From the NCBI GenBank assembly GCA_036877525.1, contig JAZGTH010000125.1:903501-967500 (forward strand): a stretch of 64,000 nt of DNA, given 5' to 3'. Under the pieces are notes generated by a model. The model did not search any database, was not told the DNA's origin, and worked only from the letters and a program-made list of their open reading frames with translations. The stretch comes from Chromobotia macracanthus. Taxonomy: Eukaryota; Chordata; Actinopteri; Cypriniformes; Botiidae. Positions 47,201 to 59,490 of the stretch are shown here, in pieces. The translations under genes and the position numbers were made by a program. Numbering within the stretch: position 1 is the first letter of the stretch; every line of letters begins with the position of its first letter.

Positions 47201-50200
47201 GGAACTGGCAACAAAGTCAGGCATCTTCTTGTGTTATCTGCTTCATCTTGCTGCATGCTGGGCTAGTACACCACTAGGTTTTTTTCTTTAGTGGTTTGGG
47301 AACCTTGGGAACCAGCATATGGTACGTTGTGGACATACATCAGCCTGACCCCACTTTGGCACTGATGAACCACAAGCTTTTGCACTGTGAGATTGTCAGG
47401 GACAAACTGAAGGTTTGTCTTGCAGGTGCAGCATGTGCTTGAGGTCACTGAGCCCTTGTGGGCTTGGTGCATACACAAGGTTGGATGTCGAAACAGCGAA
47501 GGTGGTGGGTGGTGGAGATAGGGAAAGTGGTTTGACTTAGCCTTGTTTGTGGCTTCAGAGCTATGTTGTTAGTGGAGTGGAGTCAGTATGAGTGCATGTG
47601 ATGTGGGTGCTGTTTTGGCAGAGTTTGGGGTGGTGGGTGGTGTATTGGTTCTTAGGGCTGTTTGTATGTGCCCTTTCACCTTATTTATGCAGATGAGCAT
47701 GTTGTGTTACTTGGTGTTAATGCTCGACCTGCTTAAGGTTTACTATCTTGAACTGAATTTGTTTCCGACCAGAGAGCTATGTTGGAAAACTTAGTCCAAA
47801 TTGGATTTGTGCAGGTCAGAAGTTCTTTGATGGAGTTCTTATGAGATGATGTGATCTGAAGGGTGATCAGAAAAACTGTCATTTGTACAGTGACGACTGG
47901 TGGCCAAACTTAAAGCGTTTCAGTAGCAAGAACTTGTTTATCCACAGAACACCTGCTCTGGGCATACTGATGCATCCCTGAAGGGCCTTTGTTCACATGG
48001 ATTTGCATGTGTTGGTTTGCTGGGTGGATGCATTGGCTGTCAAGGGACATCACAGGTTGGTGGCCAGTTTCTACGATCACTATTGTGTTCCATTGTAATT
48101 GGAGAATTGCTGAATGGCTCATGCTTTAGTGCAGAGCAAGGTTGTCTCATTATTTGAGTAATTAAGCTCAGGTGGGAGCAGTGTTCAGCTGGCATAAGCA
48201 AAACCCCTTTTTTGTTCTTGCCTTGTTGTGGGAACAGACCAGCTTTCAGATGGAACTCCTTGGATCAGGTTACTGGACTGAGGAAAGCTGCTGAGAAAAG
48301 CTACTGTTTGCCCATATTATTGTCCTGTGCACTTGTCTATATGAATAGGCAGTTCTTTTGGAAAGGAATTTAAAAGGTGTGCAATGTTAGAATAGTTCTT
48401 GGGGAACCACTGTGTGTGGATGCACTTGCCCAGGAAACGGTTTTAGTTTGAAGCATTGGTGGTAATGCTCTGTATGGCCTGAATGCAGCTGAATTGGGGC
48501 TCAATGTCATGTGGTCCTGTGAGTGGATCCACATAGCTGACTTTGCATTGTGGTCTCTGCATCAAGGCACTGGCAGGTAGCTGATGTGGGGGTGGTCCAT
48601 CTCCTTAAGGTGATCCACGGTTATGTTGTCTATGAAACCATTGTCTAAAGTCTTGGTAAATGTTCCTGTACTTTTACAGGATGTATGCTAAAAAGGATGG
48701 CATGTCCATTGCTGTGGCTTCCAGAGTGACACAAAGCTCCACATATTGAATGTGTGTTGTTGAGGGTTTGACCACACTGTTTGTTGAGCTAGACAGAGAC
48801 CGCTTTGGTGTATGCAGGTACTGCAGTCTCTAGTTTACTAACCAGGGTGTAACCTCTGGTATGGTCTGGATTGGCAAAAGGTTCTCACACTTGGCTAAGT
48901 TCCAACCAAGTCAGGCGGTCATTTTGCGGAAAAGGTCGTAGTGCTTAGATGGTGTCTCACAATAAGATGTAGGTTTCTGAGAAAGAAAGACTTCAGCTTT
49001 AAATTCTGTCCTGTTGTTTGAGGCAGGCTCGAGGCAGGCTCAAGGCTGGCTGTAGCAGTCGCGTTGGAGCCACTGTTAATCCGTTTTGACAGTTTCTGAC
49101 TGCTGGTCCAGGAAGCTGCGCACCTCATGGCTGGAGTTTATCCTGAGCAGGTACAGGCTGTCTTGTGTGGTTACGTTGGACAGTGTTCATATGTAAAAGC
49201 TGATCTGCAGGTATGTGTATGTTGTGGTCTTCCACAAAATTTGTGATAAAATGTTGCTGTATTTTTGGCCAGTTTGTCAGGGTCTGTGGGGCAAGGTTAT
49301 GTGTGTCTGCCCCCTACCCCTTGGTGATTGCTGGCTGGCGAGGTGTGAACATTGGACTCTTGCACCCCTCTTTGTAGCCTGGGACTTTTGGCTAAGGGGC
49401 CTGTGCCTGCTGGTCAGGGGAAATTCTGTGTTGTGTTTTCCCCTGTATGTTCAATTTGTAGTCAGCAAACAGATTTCAGTTTATTTGTATGATCTGTTGC
49501 TGATCTGATTCTGTTGCTAAGCCAAGTGCTGGGCTTCAGCTTGGGTTGCTTACAGGTAGGTTTCAGAAGCTGCTTTCAGTTTTGCCTGGGCTTTTATTAA
49601 GAGAGCTTCTGCCTGTTGAAGATTTCCTACCAACTCCTCTCTGGCTTCTTCTCCAACTGTTCTCTGTGCTCAGTCTCTGTTCAGGTTCTGCAAAGCCATC
49701 CTGAAGCTTTCCATTTCCTCCTGTAGCTCCTGGTCCTCTTCATTCAGTGTTACTTTCAGGTGAAGCTGGTCTGGACAGTTCTGCATGTGCTCCTAGTTTC
49801 TCCAGGCTTCCTCATGGGTGACACATGGACGATGAGGTTGTGAGCAAGGGTACAGATGATCCTGGCTGGCTCTCTGTGGCTACAGCGTTGAGTTTGATCA
49901 TGGTCCATTTGCTAGTTCAGATCATCCTCCAGCTGCTCTAAGCTCCAACTGGTTATCCCGGGCAGTAACATGTCTGTTGCAGCCAGGCCTCTAACTGATC
50001 CAGTGGGTGGCAGGGCTGGATAATCTGGATTTGTCTGAAGTTGCACACAGGTGGAGAGAGAAAAGCACAAAGAGCCAATGCAAGTCTGTACGGATTTAGT
50101 GAGCTAAATATATATGCAATGTGTGATGCATCTGATGTGCACAGTTAGTGACGCAAACTAGACATATTATCCTGGCGGTGAAGGCAGGTGCGGATAATTG

Positions 50201-52152
50201 GTGTGAGCTGGCACAATACAAAACTGAGTAAAACTGCTGATGTGTGATAACCTAGATGATCACTTGGTGACTTTGGCTATTTGGTTCATCAACAGTATTA
50301 CTGGGAATTTTCCTGATAGTTCAGACAGGTTTAGTCTCTTATATGAAACAAGACAAAAACAAAATAATGAAAAGAGAGAAGGTGAAGAGGGGTAGAGAAG
50401 AAGAGTTTCCCTATTCAGAATAGGCTGACCACCAGCACCAGGGTTTATGACAGGTTCTGTGAAGTGACATGATGTCATACAGTCTAGGGAGCTGGTTTAA
50501 CTGAAGTAGTTAAAAAAGTTAAAAAAGTGCACAATAGACACACGGAGGTGTTTGGTGTGGAAACACCAGTCTCCTGGGCTAGTGTCAGCACACCAGCAGA
50601 CAGATGGCTTCAGTCACCTGAGCATCATCCTTTGACTAACCTCTAGAAAGAGGCAAGTACCTTTAAAGGTCTTTTAATACATGGGTCTTCCAGGCTAGTG
50701 TCAACATGCCATCCAAGCACTGGGCCAGCTGCATAAAGGCTAAGCTCTAGGGGGAGGGGAGTACTACTCTACCTGCGTCCTGCTCTAGGGAGGGCAGAGG
50801 ACCTGTCATGGGAAAATAAGGCTGCTACTCTGAACACAAGCTCCCCTCTGAAGTTTTGTTCCTCTGGGTTGAGAATGGTTGGCTCCAGCCATCCAGAATG
50901 GATGGTTAATGTTCTCTTTATCTATCTTGAGGGTTTTAAGGGAAGCAAAGGACCCTCTGTAGAGAGGGCGCTACTTCATTCCTGCCCCAGTGGACCACCA
51001 TTCCAAGAGGAGCTAGTAAGGACTAGTTGCTACAACTCAAAATGGCTATCCTGTCCAATGAGCTCCATGGAGAGCAGAGGATCCTTTATATCGACACCCA
51101 GGATGCAAATACAAGGGGAGAGGGCATGCAGCTAGCAACAGCAGCTCGAAACCATCTTCCGTTAATGGAGCACTGCAGGAGGATGGAGTACTCTCTGTAT
51201 TGAGGATGTTACTCCACACTTGCCCTAGGGTCATAAATCCAAGGGTAGTTAGCAGACAGACAGCTACAACCATTCAAAACTATTGTCCCATAACGGAGCT
51301 CAGCGGGGAAGGGCAGAGAACCCTTTATAGTGCTACCTCACACTCACCATAGGGCCAAAAATCCAAGGGGAGCTAGCGGTTAGCAAGGCTACTTTCTCAA
51401 CCTGCCTGTCCTTGGCATCTTGTCTTCTTTCCCAGCATTGCGCTGCTCCTGCATTCTGACCAGTGAGGACGGAGGACCGTGGGTGGCAACGCTCTGCCTC
51501 TGGCCCCACCTCCAGTCTTCAGACATAGGAGGACCAGGCTTATAGCAGCGGCCATGCATTTGGTGGCCTGGAGAGCCTTGTGGAAACCCCATGAGACAAT
51601 CCTCCGCTGAGCCTCAACAGTGGCGAAAATCAATCCATGGGTGTCCACTCAGGGAAACAGCCAGTGAAAATGTTTCTTCAGCAAGAAGCCCTTGCAATGT
51701 GCGTGCCTGTTCTTCATTCAGGCAACAAAATGGAATGTGTGTGACCTCAGTTGTCAGAAACCTCTGACACAAATGAACGCATTTTTTAAGTTTCTGCAGC
51801 TGGGTCCATTGGCGCTTCGACACAAGAACAACAGACATTCGTCTCCTGAAGACTCCTGAAGGAGTTCCCTATAGCAGCAAACCAGGCGCAGTAAGTTTCC
51901 TCAAAATGCAACTGTGAGATGTACTGGTGTTAACTTTGAGGTGATGTACAGGTGTAAACTGAGGTGATGAACAGTTGTAAACTGTGCATTGATGTAAACT
52001 GTCAGGTGTACGTGTTGTACCTGCTGGGCCATGGCACGGATCCTCATATGCTCAGCCTCTGCTGAGGGGGAATGAGAGGGGGCCGCCACTTTCACTTCAC
52101 ACGGATCTCCTGTGAAACTGTCTGAACCACTTCTGAAACAAGCCAGCAGATT
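41232..52152 (-). CDS. arfgef3: ARFGEF3 (BIG3), last five coding exons
   Basis: ARFGEF3 is a large relative of the BIG1/BIG2 ARF exchange factors. In mammals it acts on secretory granules and its Sec7 domain lacks normal catalytic residues (family knowledge). Exons, 5' to 3': 52152-52021, 45070-44940, 43865-43535, 42606-41752, 41423-41232. All have AG acceptors, GT donors and matching phases, giving 546 residues plus the stop. They read through VKVAAPSHSPSAEAE, VFMLDTQCSPKT, FLRYISMQNLAIIFDLLLDS, SSQQCSSEDEDIFEE, MRHSFSAGPELLRQ and the C-terminus AVREWLGRVGRVYDIIL. These match the C-terminal quarter of the human protein (about 2,170 residues) almost continuously. The Sec7 domain and N-terminus are not here. 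No stop or frameshift is seen. No further upstream exon was found up to 64000, so the next intron exceeds 11.8 kb or the exon was missed. Confidence 0.95.
41588..41626 (+). repeat. Fragment of L2/SINE tail in the last ARFGEF3 intron
   Basis: TTTTGTAAGTCGCTTTGGAA is a short, diverged piece of the tail seen at 8462-8517 and 38050-38101. Confidence 0.5.
42866..42990 (+). repeat. Interspersed repeat in ARFGEF3 intron, partial copy
   Basis: Contains GCAATTGGGGGTTAGGTACC and GCACTTCAGTTGCTACCTGC. It matches the 3' half of the copy at 44205-44462 in the same orientation. Class not identified. Confidence 0.75.
44205..44462 (+). repeat. Interspersed repeat in ARFGEF3 intron, longer copy
   Basis: Starts near GAAAGTGAAAGTGACTTATT and runs through GCAATTGGGGGTTAGGTGCC to CCAGTAGGCCACAACTTCCC. 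It is the fuller copy of the repeat at 42866-42990. There are no ORFs. Confidence 0.75.
45545..45612 (+). repeat. Short intronic minisatellite related to 51920-52018
   Basis: Contains variants of GTACAGGGGTAAACTG and GTAGGTGATGTA. The same degenerate unit recurs next to the donor site at the far side of this intron. Confidence 0.5.
45785..45865 (-). repeat. Inverted counterpart of 34396-34470
   Basis: On the minus strand reads ATTGTCATCATTCCTGCTGA followed by TACTACAAAATATGTA, as at 34396-34440. The class of the repeat is unknown. Confidence 0.65.
46245..50560 (-). pseudogene. Old retroelement-like block filling the ARFGEF3 intron
   Basis: A 4.3-kb block richer in G+C than the rest of the intron. 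On the minus strand, 49850-49560 reads, with two stops, as a coiled-coil-like acidic protein (EEDQELQEEMESFRMALQN, then EEAREELVGNLQQAEAL). This resembles a retroelement gag. Other minus-strand frames (47478-47011, 48122-47910, 49128-48919) are open for 60-80 codons without recognisable motifs. The 46330-46345 phrase CTTTGGATCAGGGTACTGG is echoed at 48265. No reverse transcriptase was recognised. The retroelement origin is inferred. Confidence 0.4.
50690..51390 (+). repeat. Degenerate tandem repeat, about five units of 110-145 bp
   Basis: Recurring landmarks in order are a GGCAGAGGACC/GAGCAGAGGATCC/GGGCAGAGAACC word, then CCTTTATAG or CCTCTGTAGAG. Next come TACTTC/TACTCC/ACCTCAC, CAAGGGGAGCTAGC-like and CTCAAAATGGCTATC-like words. 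They start near 50760, 50945, 51072, 51180 and 51307. The units are heavily diverged. They lie beside the retroelement-like block and may be part of its terminal region. Confidence 0.6.
51389..51838 (-). other. Open minus-strand segment, two adjoining ORFs, unrecognised
   Basis: Two frames (51838-51614, 74 codons; 51648-51389, up to 83 codons) adjoin on the minus strand within the ARFGEF3 intron. The first contains KRQWTQLQKLKKCVHLCQRF and EEQARTLQGLLAEE, which looks more protein-like than chance. I recognise no family, and it does not belong to ARFGEF3 at this position. It may be part of the adjacent mobile element. Confidence 0.3.
51920..52018 (+). repeat. Intronic minisatellite abutting the ARFGEF3 donor
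   Basis: About four degenerate units of GAGGTGATGTACAGGTGTAA type, starting right beside the splice donor of the 52021-52152 exon (the donor is GTACAA). A related stretch occurs at 45545-45612. Confidence 0.65.
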
Positions 52153-53020
52153 CTACCAGAAAACAGAGAAGAATTATATTTAGTACACTAGTACGTTATT
52201 CTAGGGCACTATTCTGACTGTTCTATTGTTTAGTGTTAACCCATGAAAAAGCATGAACTCAAAAACCAATCAGATGCTCTTTAGTAACAGTGTCTAAAGT
52301 GCTTTGTACTTGTTCTATATCAGCACTTCTTAAAGCATCAGTTGCATAATAACAGCATCAGCATTCAGTATTAATTAGTTATCAATATTTTATTAAAAAT
52401 GTTAGTTTTGCAGACAGTTTTTCAAAAAGGGCACAAAGGAAACCCATTTTTTTCTTTATACAACGCGAAGTAGGGAAACTTATTTTCCGGTCAGCGTACT
52501 AGCTTTGATTACTTACAGAACAATTGCGAAGATGAAATTAGACATGTAGGGTGGCCTTATGTTTCAGTTAAAATTAATTCTTAAAAAGCACTGAATTTAG
52601 GACATAAGAAGAAAATAGAGACGCCATTTACTGTGAGTGCTACAGAGGGTGAAATCTGTGTTTATAAACAGCTGACTTTACTTGTAATTTCATAGCTTTT
52701 CTATTGAGGATCATTTTTTAAAAGCATTACATTTGGGCAATACGAAGAAATAAGGGGCATCATTTACTGTAAGTACTAAGCACCTGACGAAAGATGGAGT
52801 CTGTGTCCATTAAGAGTCCGGTTGAAAATATATACCACAGGCTGCACCTGTGGAAGGTCAGGAAGGTGCACTCACTGCTGCACTCACTGCTTACTCATGC
52901 TATGAATGCATTTCATGGGAGAAATCAATTACAATTGCAATTTACAGTTACTGTCGCTAACGTACATCTTACATAAATACTTCAACTTGGGTAAATTTAA
53001 AAGGACTCTTTAAATGCTGT
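52153..53020. other. ARFGEF3 intron, no feature recognised
   Basis: AT-rich. A phrase around 52595-52640 (AGGACATAAGAAGAAAATAG) is loosely repeated at 52730-52775, suggesting a short degenerate duplication. Confidence 0.4.
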
Positions 53021-53925
53021 TTTAGTGACATACTTCCTACTGCCAGTTGGTGGCGCTATGACTGTGACTCACAATAGCCACCTTTATGTCATCAGTGCCT
53101 AGAACTAAACATTAAGCTCAAGTTTCAATGAAATAACTCAATGTACACAGAAGATATGAGACACTTCCTGTTTCCATTTTTTTGCCCAAAATGGGCAAAA
53201 TTGCCTCGCCATGGCAACATCGTTAAAGATATCAAAAATCCCTTAGCAGTTTAGCATCTTCAATGTCCTGGCATTTCACATTTCCAAATTTACCAAATTT
53301 GGTGACAATCCCACAAATCCCTTAGGAGGAGTATGTAAAAATGTAGAGCCTGGAATTGTCAAAAAAATCCACACACAATCCAAAATGTCTGGCTCGGTTA
53401 AATGCAAGTTGACTATTTTTAGTTACGTTTGTTTAAAGTGACACACTACCTGATGCCAGCTGGTGGCACTATGATTATCATATCATATCAATGTCATCAG
53501 CCCACCACAACAAACATATTTGTCAAGTTTGATGTAAATCACTCAATGCATGCTACAGCTATCAGAGACTTTCTATTTCCCATCTTTTTCCTCATTTGTT
53601 TCTGTTTAAATTTCTTTATAATTTTACCACCTTGCCATGGCAACATTGTTTGAAATCTCAAAAATCCCTTCCCAATTTTGAATCATCAATGTCTTGGCGA
53701 TTAAATAGGTGACTTCCTGTTGGGTGGAGCTAAGGGGTGTCAGTGTGAAAGTTGTTCAGGTCGACATGTACAGCTCCATGCATATATGCATGTATAATAT
53801 ATGCAACATTTTTTGTGCCATGTACCCAGGCCCCTCCCTCCATGTGCCAGCCTTTGCTGATAAGTTTAAGTATGTTAAGGGGTCCAAAGGCCCCCAAAAA
53901 CCTTGACACACACAGACACACACAC
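53021..53925 (+). repeat. Two-unit tandem interspersed repeat
   Basis: Unit 1 (about 53026-53430) and unit 2 (about 53438-53700) both start CCAGYTGGTGGCRCTATGA. Each carries CCATGGCAACATYGTT and TCAAAAATCCCTT. The 53770-53910 segment looks like the family's end. A partial unit occurs at 21495-21745. No coding content. Confidence 0.75.
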
Positions 53926-55425
53926 AATAAAATTAGGACACCCTGTGAAAGCATGTGTATTTTGAAACATTTTTTAACATATGGTTATTTAACAATTTTA
54001 ACAATACAGAGAGATTAAAGTAATATAACTAAACAATTAAAACTGAATTTTTTTTTTATTCTGTAATGTAATTCTACAAAAACGTTTGTAGAATTTTAAC
54101 TGAGGAAAAAGATAGGACACCCTAGCCCCTAATAGCTAGTGTTACCACCTTTGGCTGAAATAACTGCAGTGAGACGCTTCTTGTAGCCATCTACCAGTCT
54201 CTGACATCGGTCTGAGGAAATTTTACCCCACTCCTCAATGCAGAATTTTTTCAGCTGTGAAATGTTTGAGGAGTTTCTTGCATGTACAGCCCTTTTCAAG
54301 TCACCCACAGCATCTCAATGGGATTCAGATCTGGACTTTGACTCGGCCATTCCAGGACTCTCCATTTCTGCCTTTTCAGCCAGTCTTTGGTTGATTTACT
54401 AGTATGTTTTGGGTCACTGTCATGTCGTATGATCCAGTTCTGCTTCAGGTTTAATTTTCTAACAGATGGTCTCACATGTTCTTCAAGCACCTTCTGATAC
54501 ACAGTAGAATTCATGGTGGATGGTGAGCTGACCAGGTCTTGCTGCAGCAAAGCAGCCCCAAACCATGACACTTCCACCTCCATGCTTCACAGCTGGTATG
54601 ATGTTCTTTTCCTGGAATGCTGTCTTTTATGCCAAACGTCCTCTGCTCTGGTGTCCAATAAGTCAATTTTGGATCAATTCAATTTTGCTTTCAGAGACCA
54701 AAGGTTTCCTCCTTGCATACCTCCCATGCAAGTTAAACTTGTGCAGTCTCTTTCTGATTGTAGAGGCATACACTTTTACATCAATAGTAGCCAGAGCCTG
54801 CTGCAGGTCCCAAGATGACATTTTAGGATTTTTGGAGACCTCTTTTAGCATCTTGTGGTGAACTTGCTGGGGCCACCAGACCTGGGCATGTTGGCAGTTG
54901 TTCTGTAAGCCCTCCACTTGCAGACGATCTGCCGGACAGTGGAATGGCTGATTACAAAATCTTCTGAGATCTTTTTAAATCTTTTATCAGACTCATAGGA
55001 TGCTACAATTCTTTTTCCGAAGGCCTCTGACAGCTCCTTTGCTCTCATCATGGTGCTCACTCTCACTTCAACAGTCAGGAGCACACCAATCTAAATGTCT
55101 GAGGTTTAGATAGGGAAAGCCTCATTGAAAATGCTGAGTAACGATCTACTAATTATGTGAACCTGGTGTGATACACCTGTGTGTGATTTGAGCCATTTTT
55201 AAAGGGAATACATTTGAGGGTGTCCTAACTTTTGCCTCAGTTAGAATTTGCATTTTGTGGAATTACATTTTACAGAAAATCCCCTCTTCAGTTTTAATTA
55301 CTTAGATATATTACTTTAATCTCTTTGTATTGTTAAAATTGAGATTAAATATCCATATATCCAAAATGTTGCAAAAATGTAACACAGGCTTTCATAGGGT
55401 GTTCTAATTTTTTCACATGATTTGT
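53926..55425 (-). mobile_element. Second Tc1-like transposon, full length but decayed
   Basis: Inverted ends of about 140-170 bp: AAAATTAGGACACCCTGTGA on the left and, complemented, AAAATTAGAACACCCTATGA on the right. Both continue to AGATTAAAGTAATAT. The transposase pseudogene is on the minus strand. Flanking (CA)n tracts blur the exact ends, so the limits are within about 10 bp. It is a different family from the element at 37451. Confidence 0.85.
54130..55084 (-). pseudogene. Tc1-like transposase, multiply frameshifted
   Basis: The N-terminus (55084-54850) has RAKELSEAFGKRIVASYESD and ISHSTVRQIVCKW, the DNA-binding helix-turn-helix. A frameshift near 54855 leads to a second segment (54845-54663) ending in a stop. 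The catalytic part has NWIIRHDSDPKHTSKSTKDW, where the family has QQDNDPKH, and SPDLNPIEMLW. A one-base shift follows near 54296, and the frame then runs on to the 'GGNTSY'-type end near 54135. At least three disruptions are present. Confidence 0.88.
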
Positions 55426-55440
55426 TGTTGTTTGTGCCAC

Positions 55441-55446
55441 ACATAT

Positions 55447-55522
<76 letters not shown>

Positions 55523-55530
55523 CCATACAA
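55441..55530. repeat. Compound (CA)n(TA)n microsatellite
   Basis: Alternating ACACAC and ATATAT runs, about 90 bp. It lies between the second Tc1 element and the next element and produces several spurious low-complexity ORFs. Confidence 0.92.
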
Positions 55531-55924
55531 AAGTACAAAAATACAAAATACACACTACCAGTCAAGTTTGGAAACACTTTTTCTTTGTTCATTTTTTTAA
55601 ATTTATAAATAATAAACTTATCAAAACTATGAAATAACACAAATGTAACTTTAGGAATTATGTTGTGACTAAAGAAAATTAAAAATAAGGTAATATGGAT
55701 ATATTCTAGCATATTCAATATAGTCACCCTTCGTCTAGAATTTACAACATTTTTCTTGACATTTTCCATAACCCAGTTTCTTGAGGAATGGTCCTGAGAA
55801 GATTTTTAAAGTGTTTTGAAGGAGTTCTCCTCTATCCTGCACTCTTATTGGCTGCTTTTTTCTTCATTATTTGGTCCAAATCATCTATTTCAAAAACATT
55901 TTTTTAAATTGTAGTTTTGTAATA

Positions 55925-56404
55925 ACAAGTCAAGTCAAGTCAAGTTGAGCTTTATTGTCATTCCGCTATATGTGGGGACATACAGTGGAACGAAATGTTG
56001 TGCCTCACAGGACCACGGTGCTACATAAATACAGACATACAACAATGACGTGAAACAGTATAAATCTAAACACAAATACTAACAGAATTAGATTATAAAT
56101 ATACTATATATATATACTAAATATACTAAGTTGCCTATACATAAACTATTAAATATAAACTATACAAATGTTCCACATAAATATTGCACGAGGAAAAAGA
56201 AAGTCAAGCACTGTTCCTGGCTGGAGAACAGTACAAGATGATCTGTAGTGCATGGGCTTGTAAACATACATGAGTCTTTTGTGGGATTATGTACCCCCAG
56301 TTGTAAAGTGACTAGTGCACATAGAGGAGAGTGTGCTACTGCAGGTGGTCTGTGCGGCCTACTCACCTGTGTGTAACACACTCAGAATTGCACAAGGGAG
56401 AAAT

Positions 56405-56451
<47 letters not shown>

Positions 56452-59400
56452 AGAGGTATGAGGTTTTTTTCAGAGGGGGCCGTGCTTGAGTTCAGGGCTC
56501 TCACAGCCTGGGGGAAAAAGCTGTTGAGCAGTCTGGCAGTGCAGGCTCTGATGCTCCGGTACCGTTTTCCTGACGGCAAAACTTGGAAGAGACTGTGTGA
56601 GGGATGGGTGGGGTCCTTTACGATGCTGGTGGCTTTGTTGGAGCATCGTGAAAGAAAAATGTCCAGGATGGAGGGGAGAGGGGCACCGATGATCTTTGCA
56701 GCTGTGTTCACTGTCCGCTGGAGGGTCTTGCGGTCTGCGGCGCTGCAGTTCCCATACCAGACAGTGATGCAGCTGGTCAGCACACTCTCAATGGTTCCCC
56801 TGTAGAACATGGTGAGGATTGGTGGAGGGAGACTTGCTCTTTTCAGCCGGCGGAGAAAGTGTAGGCGCTGTTGTGCCTTTTTGGAGAGTGACATGGTGTT
56901 GGTGGTCCAGGTGAGATCCTCTGTGATGTGCACCCCCAGGAATTTAGTGCTGCTGACTCTCTCCACAGTCGAGCTGTCGATGGTCAGTGGGGGGTGGTCA
57001 GTGGAGTTTCTCCTGAGGTCCATCACAACCTCCTTTGTCTTCTCCACATTGAGGGACAGGTTGTTCGCGCCACACCATTCCGCTAGCTGTGCCACTTCCT
57101 CACTGTAGTGCGTTTCATCGTTGTTGCTGATGAGACCTACCACCGTTGTGTCATCAGCGAACTTGATGATGTGGTTGGAGCTGAACTTGGCAGTGCAGTC
57201 GTGGGTCAGCAGTGTGAAGAGCAGCGGGCTGAGCACACAGCCTTGTGGGGCACCTGTGCTCAGTGTGGTAGTGCTCGAGGTGTTGTGGCCGACACGGACT
57301 GACTGGGGTCTTTCAGTTAAAAAGTCCAGAATCCAGTTGCAGAGAGAGTTGTTAAGGCCCAGCAGGTGTAATTTATTAATGAGCTGTTGTGGGATTATTG
57401 TGTTGAATGCTGAGCTGAAGTCAATGAACAGCATTCTAACATAAGTGTTCTTTTGGTCTAAGTGGGTAAGAGCCAGGTGGAGGGTGGAGGAAATTGCATC
57501 ATCCGTAGAGCGGTTTGGACAGTATGCAAACTGGAGCGGGTCGAGTGTGTTGGGGAGGCTGGTTTTTATGTGATTCATGACTAATCTCTCAAAGCACTTC
57601 ATGATTGGAGTCAGTGCTATGGGACGATAGTCATTCAGACAGGACACAGGTGATTTCTTAAGTACCGGTATGATGGTTGTGGACTTGAGACACGTGGGGA
57701 CGACTGCCTGGCTCAGCGAGATGTTGAAGATATCTGTTAGGACATCTGTCAGCTGTGCAGCACAGTCTCTCAGTACACGGCCAGGCATGTTGTCAGGACC
57801 CGTAGCCTTGCGTGGGTTAATCCTAGACAGGGTCTTCCTCACTACGGCTGGAGACAGACAGAGTGCCTGGTCGGTGGGAGGTGTGGGCAGTTTTTGTGCA
57901 GGTGTGTCATTCTGCATTTCAAACCGTGAATAAAACTGGTTAAGTGCATCTGGAAGGGATGTGTCGTCATCACAGGCCTGTGGCAGGGGCTTGTAGTCAG
58001 TGATGGTCTGAATGCCTCGCCACAGGCTCCGTGAGTCTCTGCTGTCTGTGAAGTGGTTATTGATTTTTTGTGCATATGACCGTTTTGCATTCTTGATGCC
58101 ACAGGACAGGCTGGCTCTTGCTGTTTTTAGGGCTGCTTTATCTCCTGATCTGAATGCCTCATCTCTGGTCTTTAGCAGCCCACGAACCTTTGCCGTCATC
58201 CACGGCTTCTGGTTGGCACGTGTGGTGATGGTCTTTGTCACTGTCACATCATCAATGCACTTCTTGATATATGCACTCACTGTTTCAGTGTACTCATGCA
58301 GGTCGGTGCTGTTGTTGTAGGTGGCTGCCTCTCTAAACATGCTCCAGTCTGTAGTCTGAAAGCAGTCCTGCAGTGCTGAGGTAGCATCATCCGGCCAGAC
58401 TGTGATGAGTTTTTGAACCGGTTTGGTGAGTTTCAACAGTGGATTGTATGCTGGGATTAGCATAACAGATGTGATCGGAGTACCCGAGGTGGGGGCGGGG
58501 TTCAGCCCTGTACGCGTCTTTCTGTGTTGTGTAAACAAAGTCCAGTGTGTTATTTCCCCTTGTAGCAAAGTTCACATGTTGGTAGAACTTTGGCAAGACT
58601 GTCTTTAAGTTTGCGTGGTTAAAATCTCCGGCTATGATGAAAAAGCCGTCGGGGTTGTTTGTTTGTTGATCGCTGATGGCGCTGTACAGCTCGCGAAGCG
58701 CGTCCTTAGCGTTTGCACACGGGGGGGATGTAAACCACGACAATAACAATGGCCGTGAACTCCCGCGGCAGATAGAACGGTCTGCACTTCACAAACATCA
58801 CCTCCACCAGCGACGAACAGTGTTTAGTCACTACTGCAGCATTATTACACCATTCTCTGTTGACGTACACACACAAGCCGCCCCCGCGAGTCTTACCAGA
58901 CAGTAATGAATCCCTGTCCGCTCGGTAGCAGGTTAGTCAGTGCAGCTGAATGGCGAAGTCCGGGATGTTGTCGTTTAGCCATGTTTCAATGAAAACGAAC
59001 ACACAGCAATCCCTTGACTCATGCTGTGTAGAACGACTGAGTTGAATTGAGTCCAGTTTATTTACCAATGAGCGAACGTTTGCGAGCGTTAATGATGGAA
59101 TCGCTGGTCTGGTGGGGTTAGCCCTTAGCCTAGCTCGTACACCCCCGCGCTTGCCACGTTTCTGTCCCCTCTCACAGCGCCGGCGCCGGCGGCTTGTGCA
59201 GGTAGCATCAGTGGATGGGGCCGCGGTCTCAGGGTTCGGCTTCAGCAGCAGGCAGAGGCCTCATAGCTTCTCGGTGGTCGCCAGCGAAAGCTGATGTTTG
59301 TACGCACTACCGATTTCCAAAAGGCTCTGGCGATCATATTTGTGTTTCCGAGCGTTTATCTGTTGATTTTGCGGAGACATTAAACTGTTTGAAGACGAAG

Positions 59401-59490
59401 AGACGAGACTAACAGACATAAAAACACCATCTTTTTGACCCGGAGTAGCCGCTGCGTCCAACCGCGCCGCCATCTTTCCGCCATTTTTTA
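55925..59490 (-). mobile_element. Jockey/CR1/L2/Rex1-type LINE, nearly full length
   Basis: Runs on the minus strand from about 59490 to a 3' end made of TTGACTTGACTTGACTTG units instead of poly(A), as in CR1/L2/Rex1-type LINEs. It encodes an endonuclease and reverse transcriptase. It contains an A-run plus (AT)n at 56403-56450, just after the coding end. No clear target duplication was found. It is the youngest-looking mobile element in the window: the RT frame is open for over 700 codons. Confidence 0.85.

Noticed and set aside
55316..55769. Several ORFs on both strands
   Set aside because: They are translations of the (CA)n/(TA)n tract and of the Tc1 element end.
56458..58320. Many plus-strand ORFs of 60-115 codons
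   Set aside because: They are antisense shadows of the LINE reverse transcriptase.
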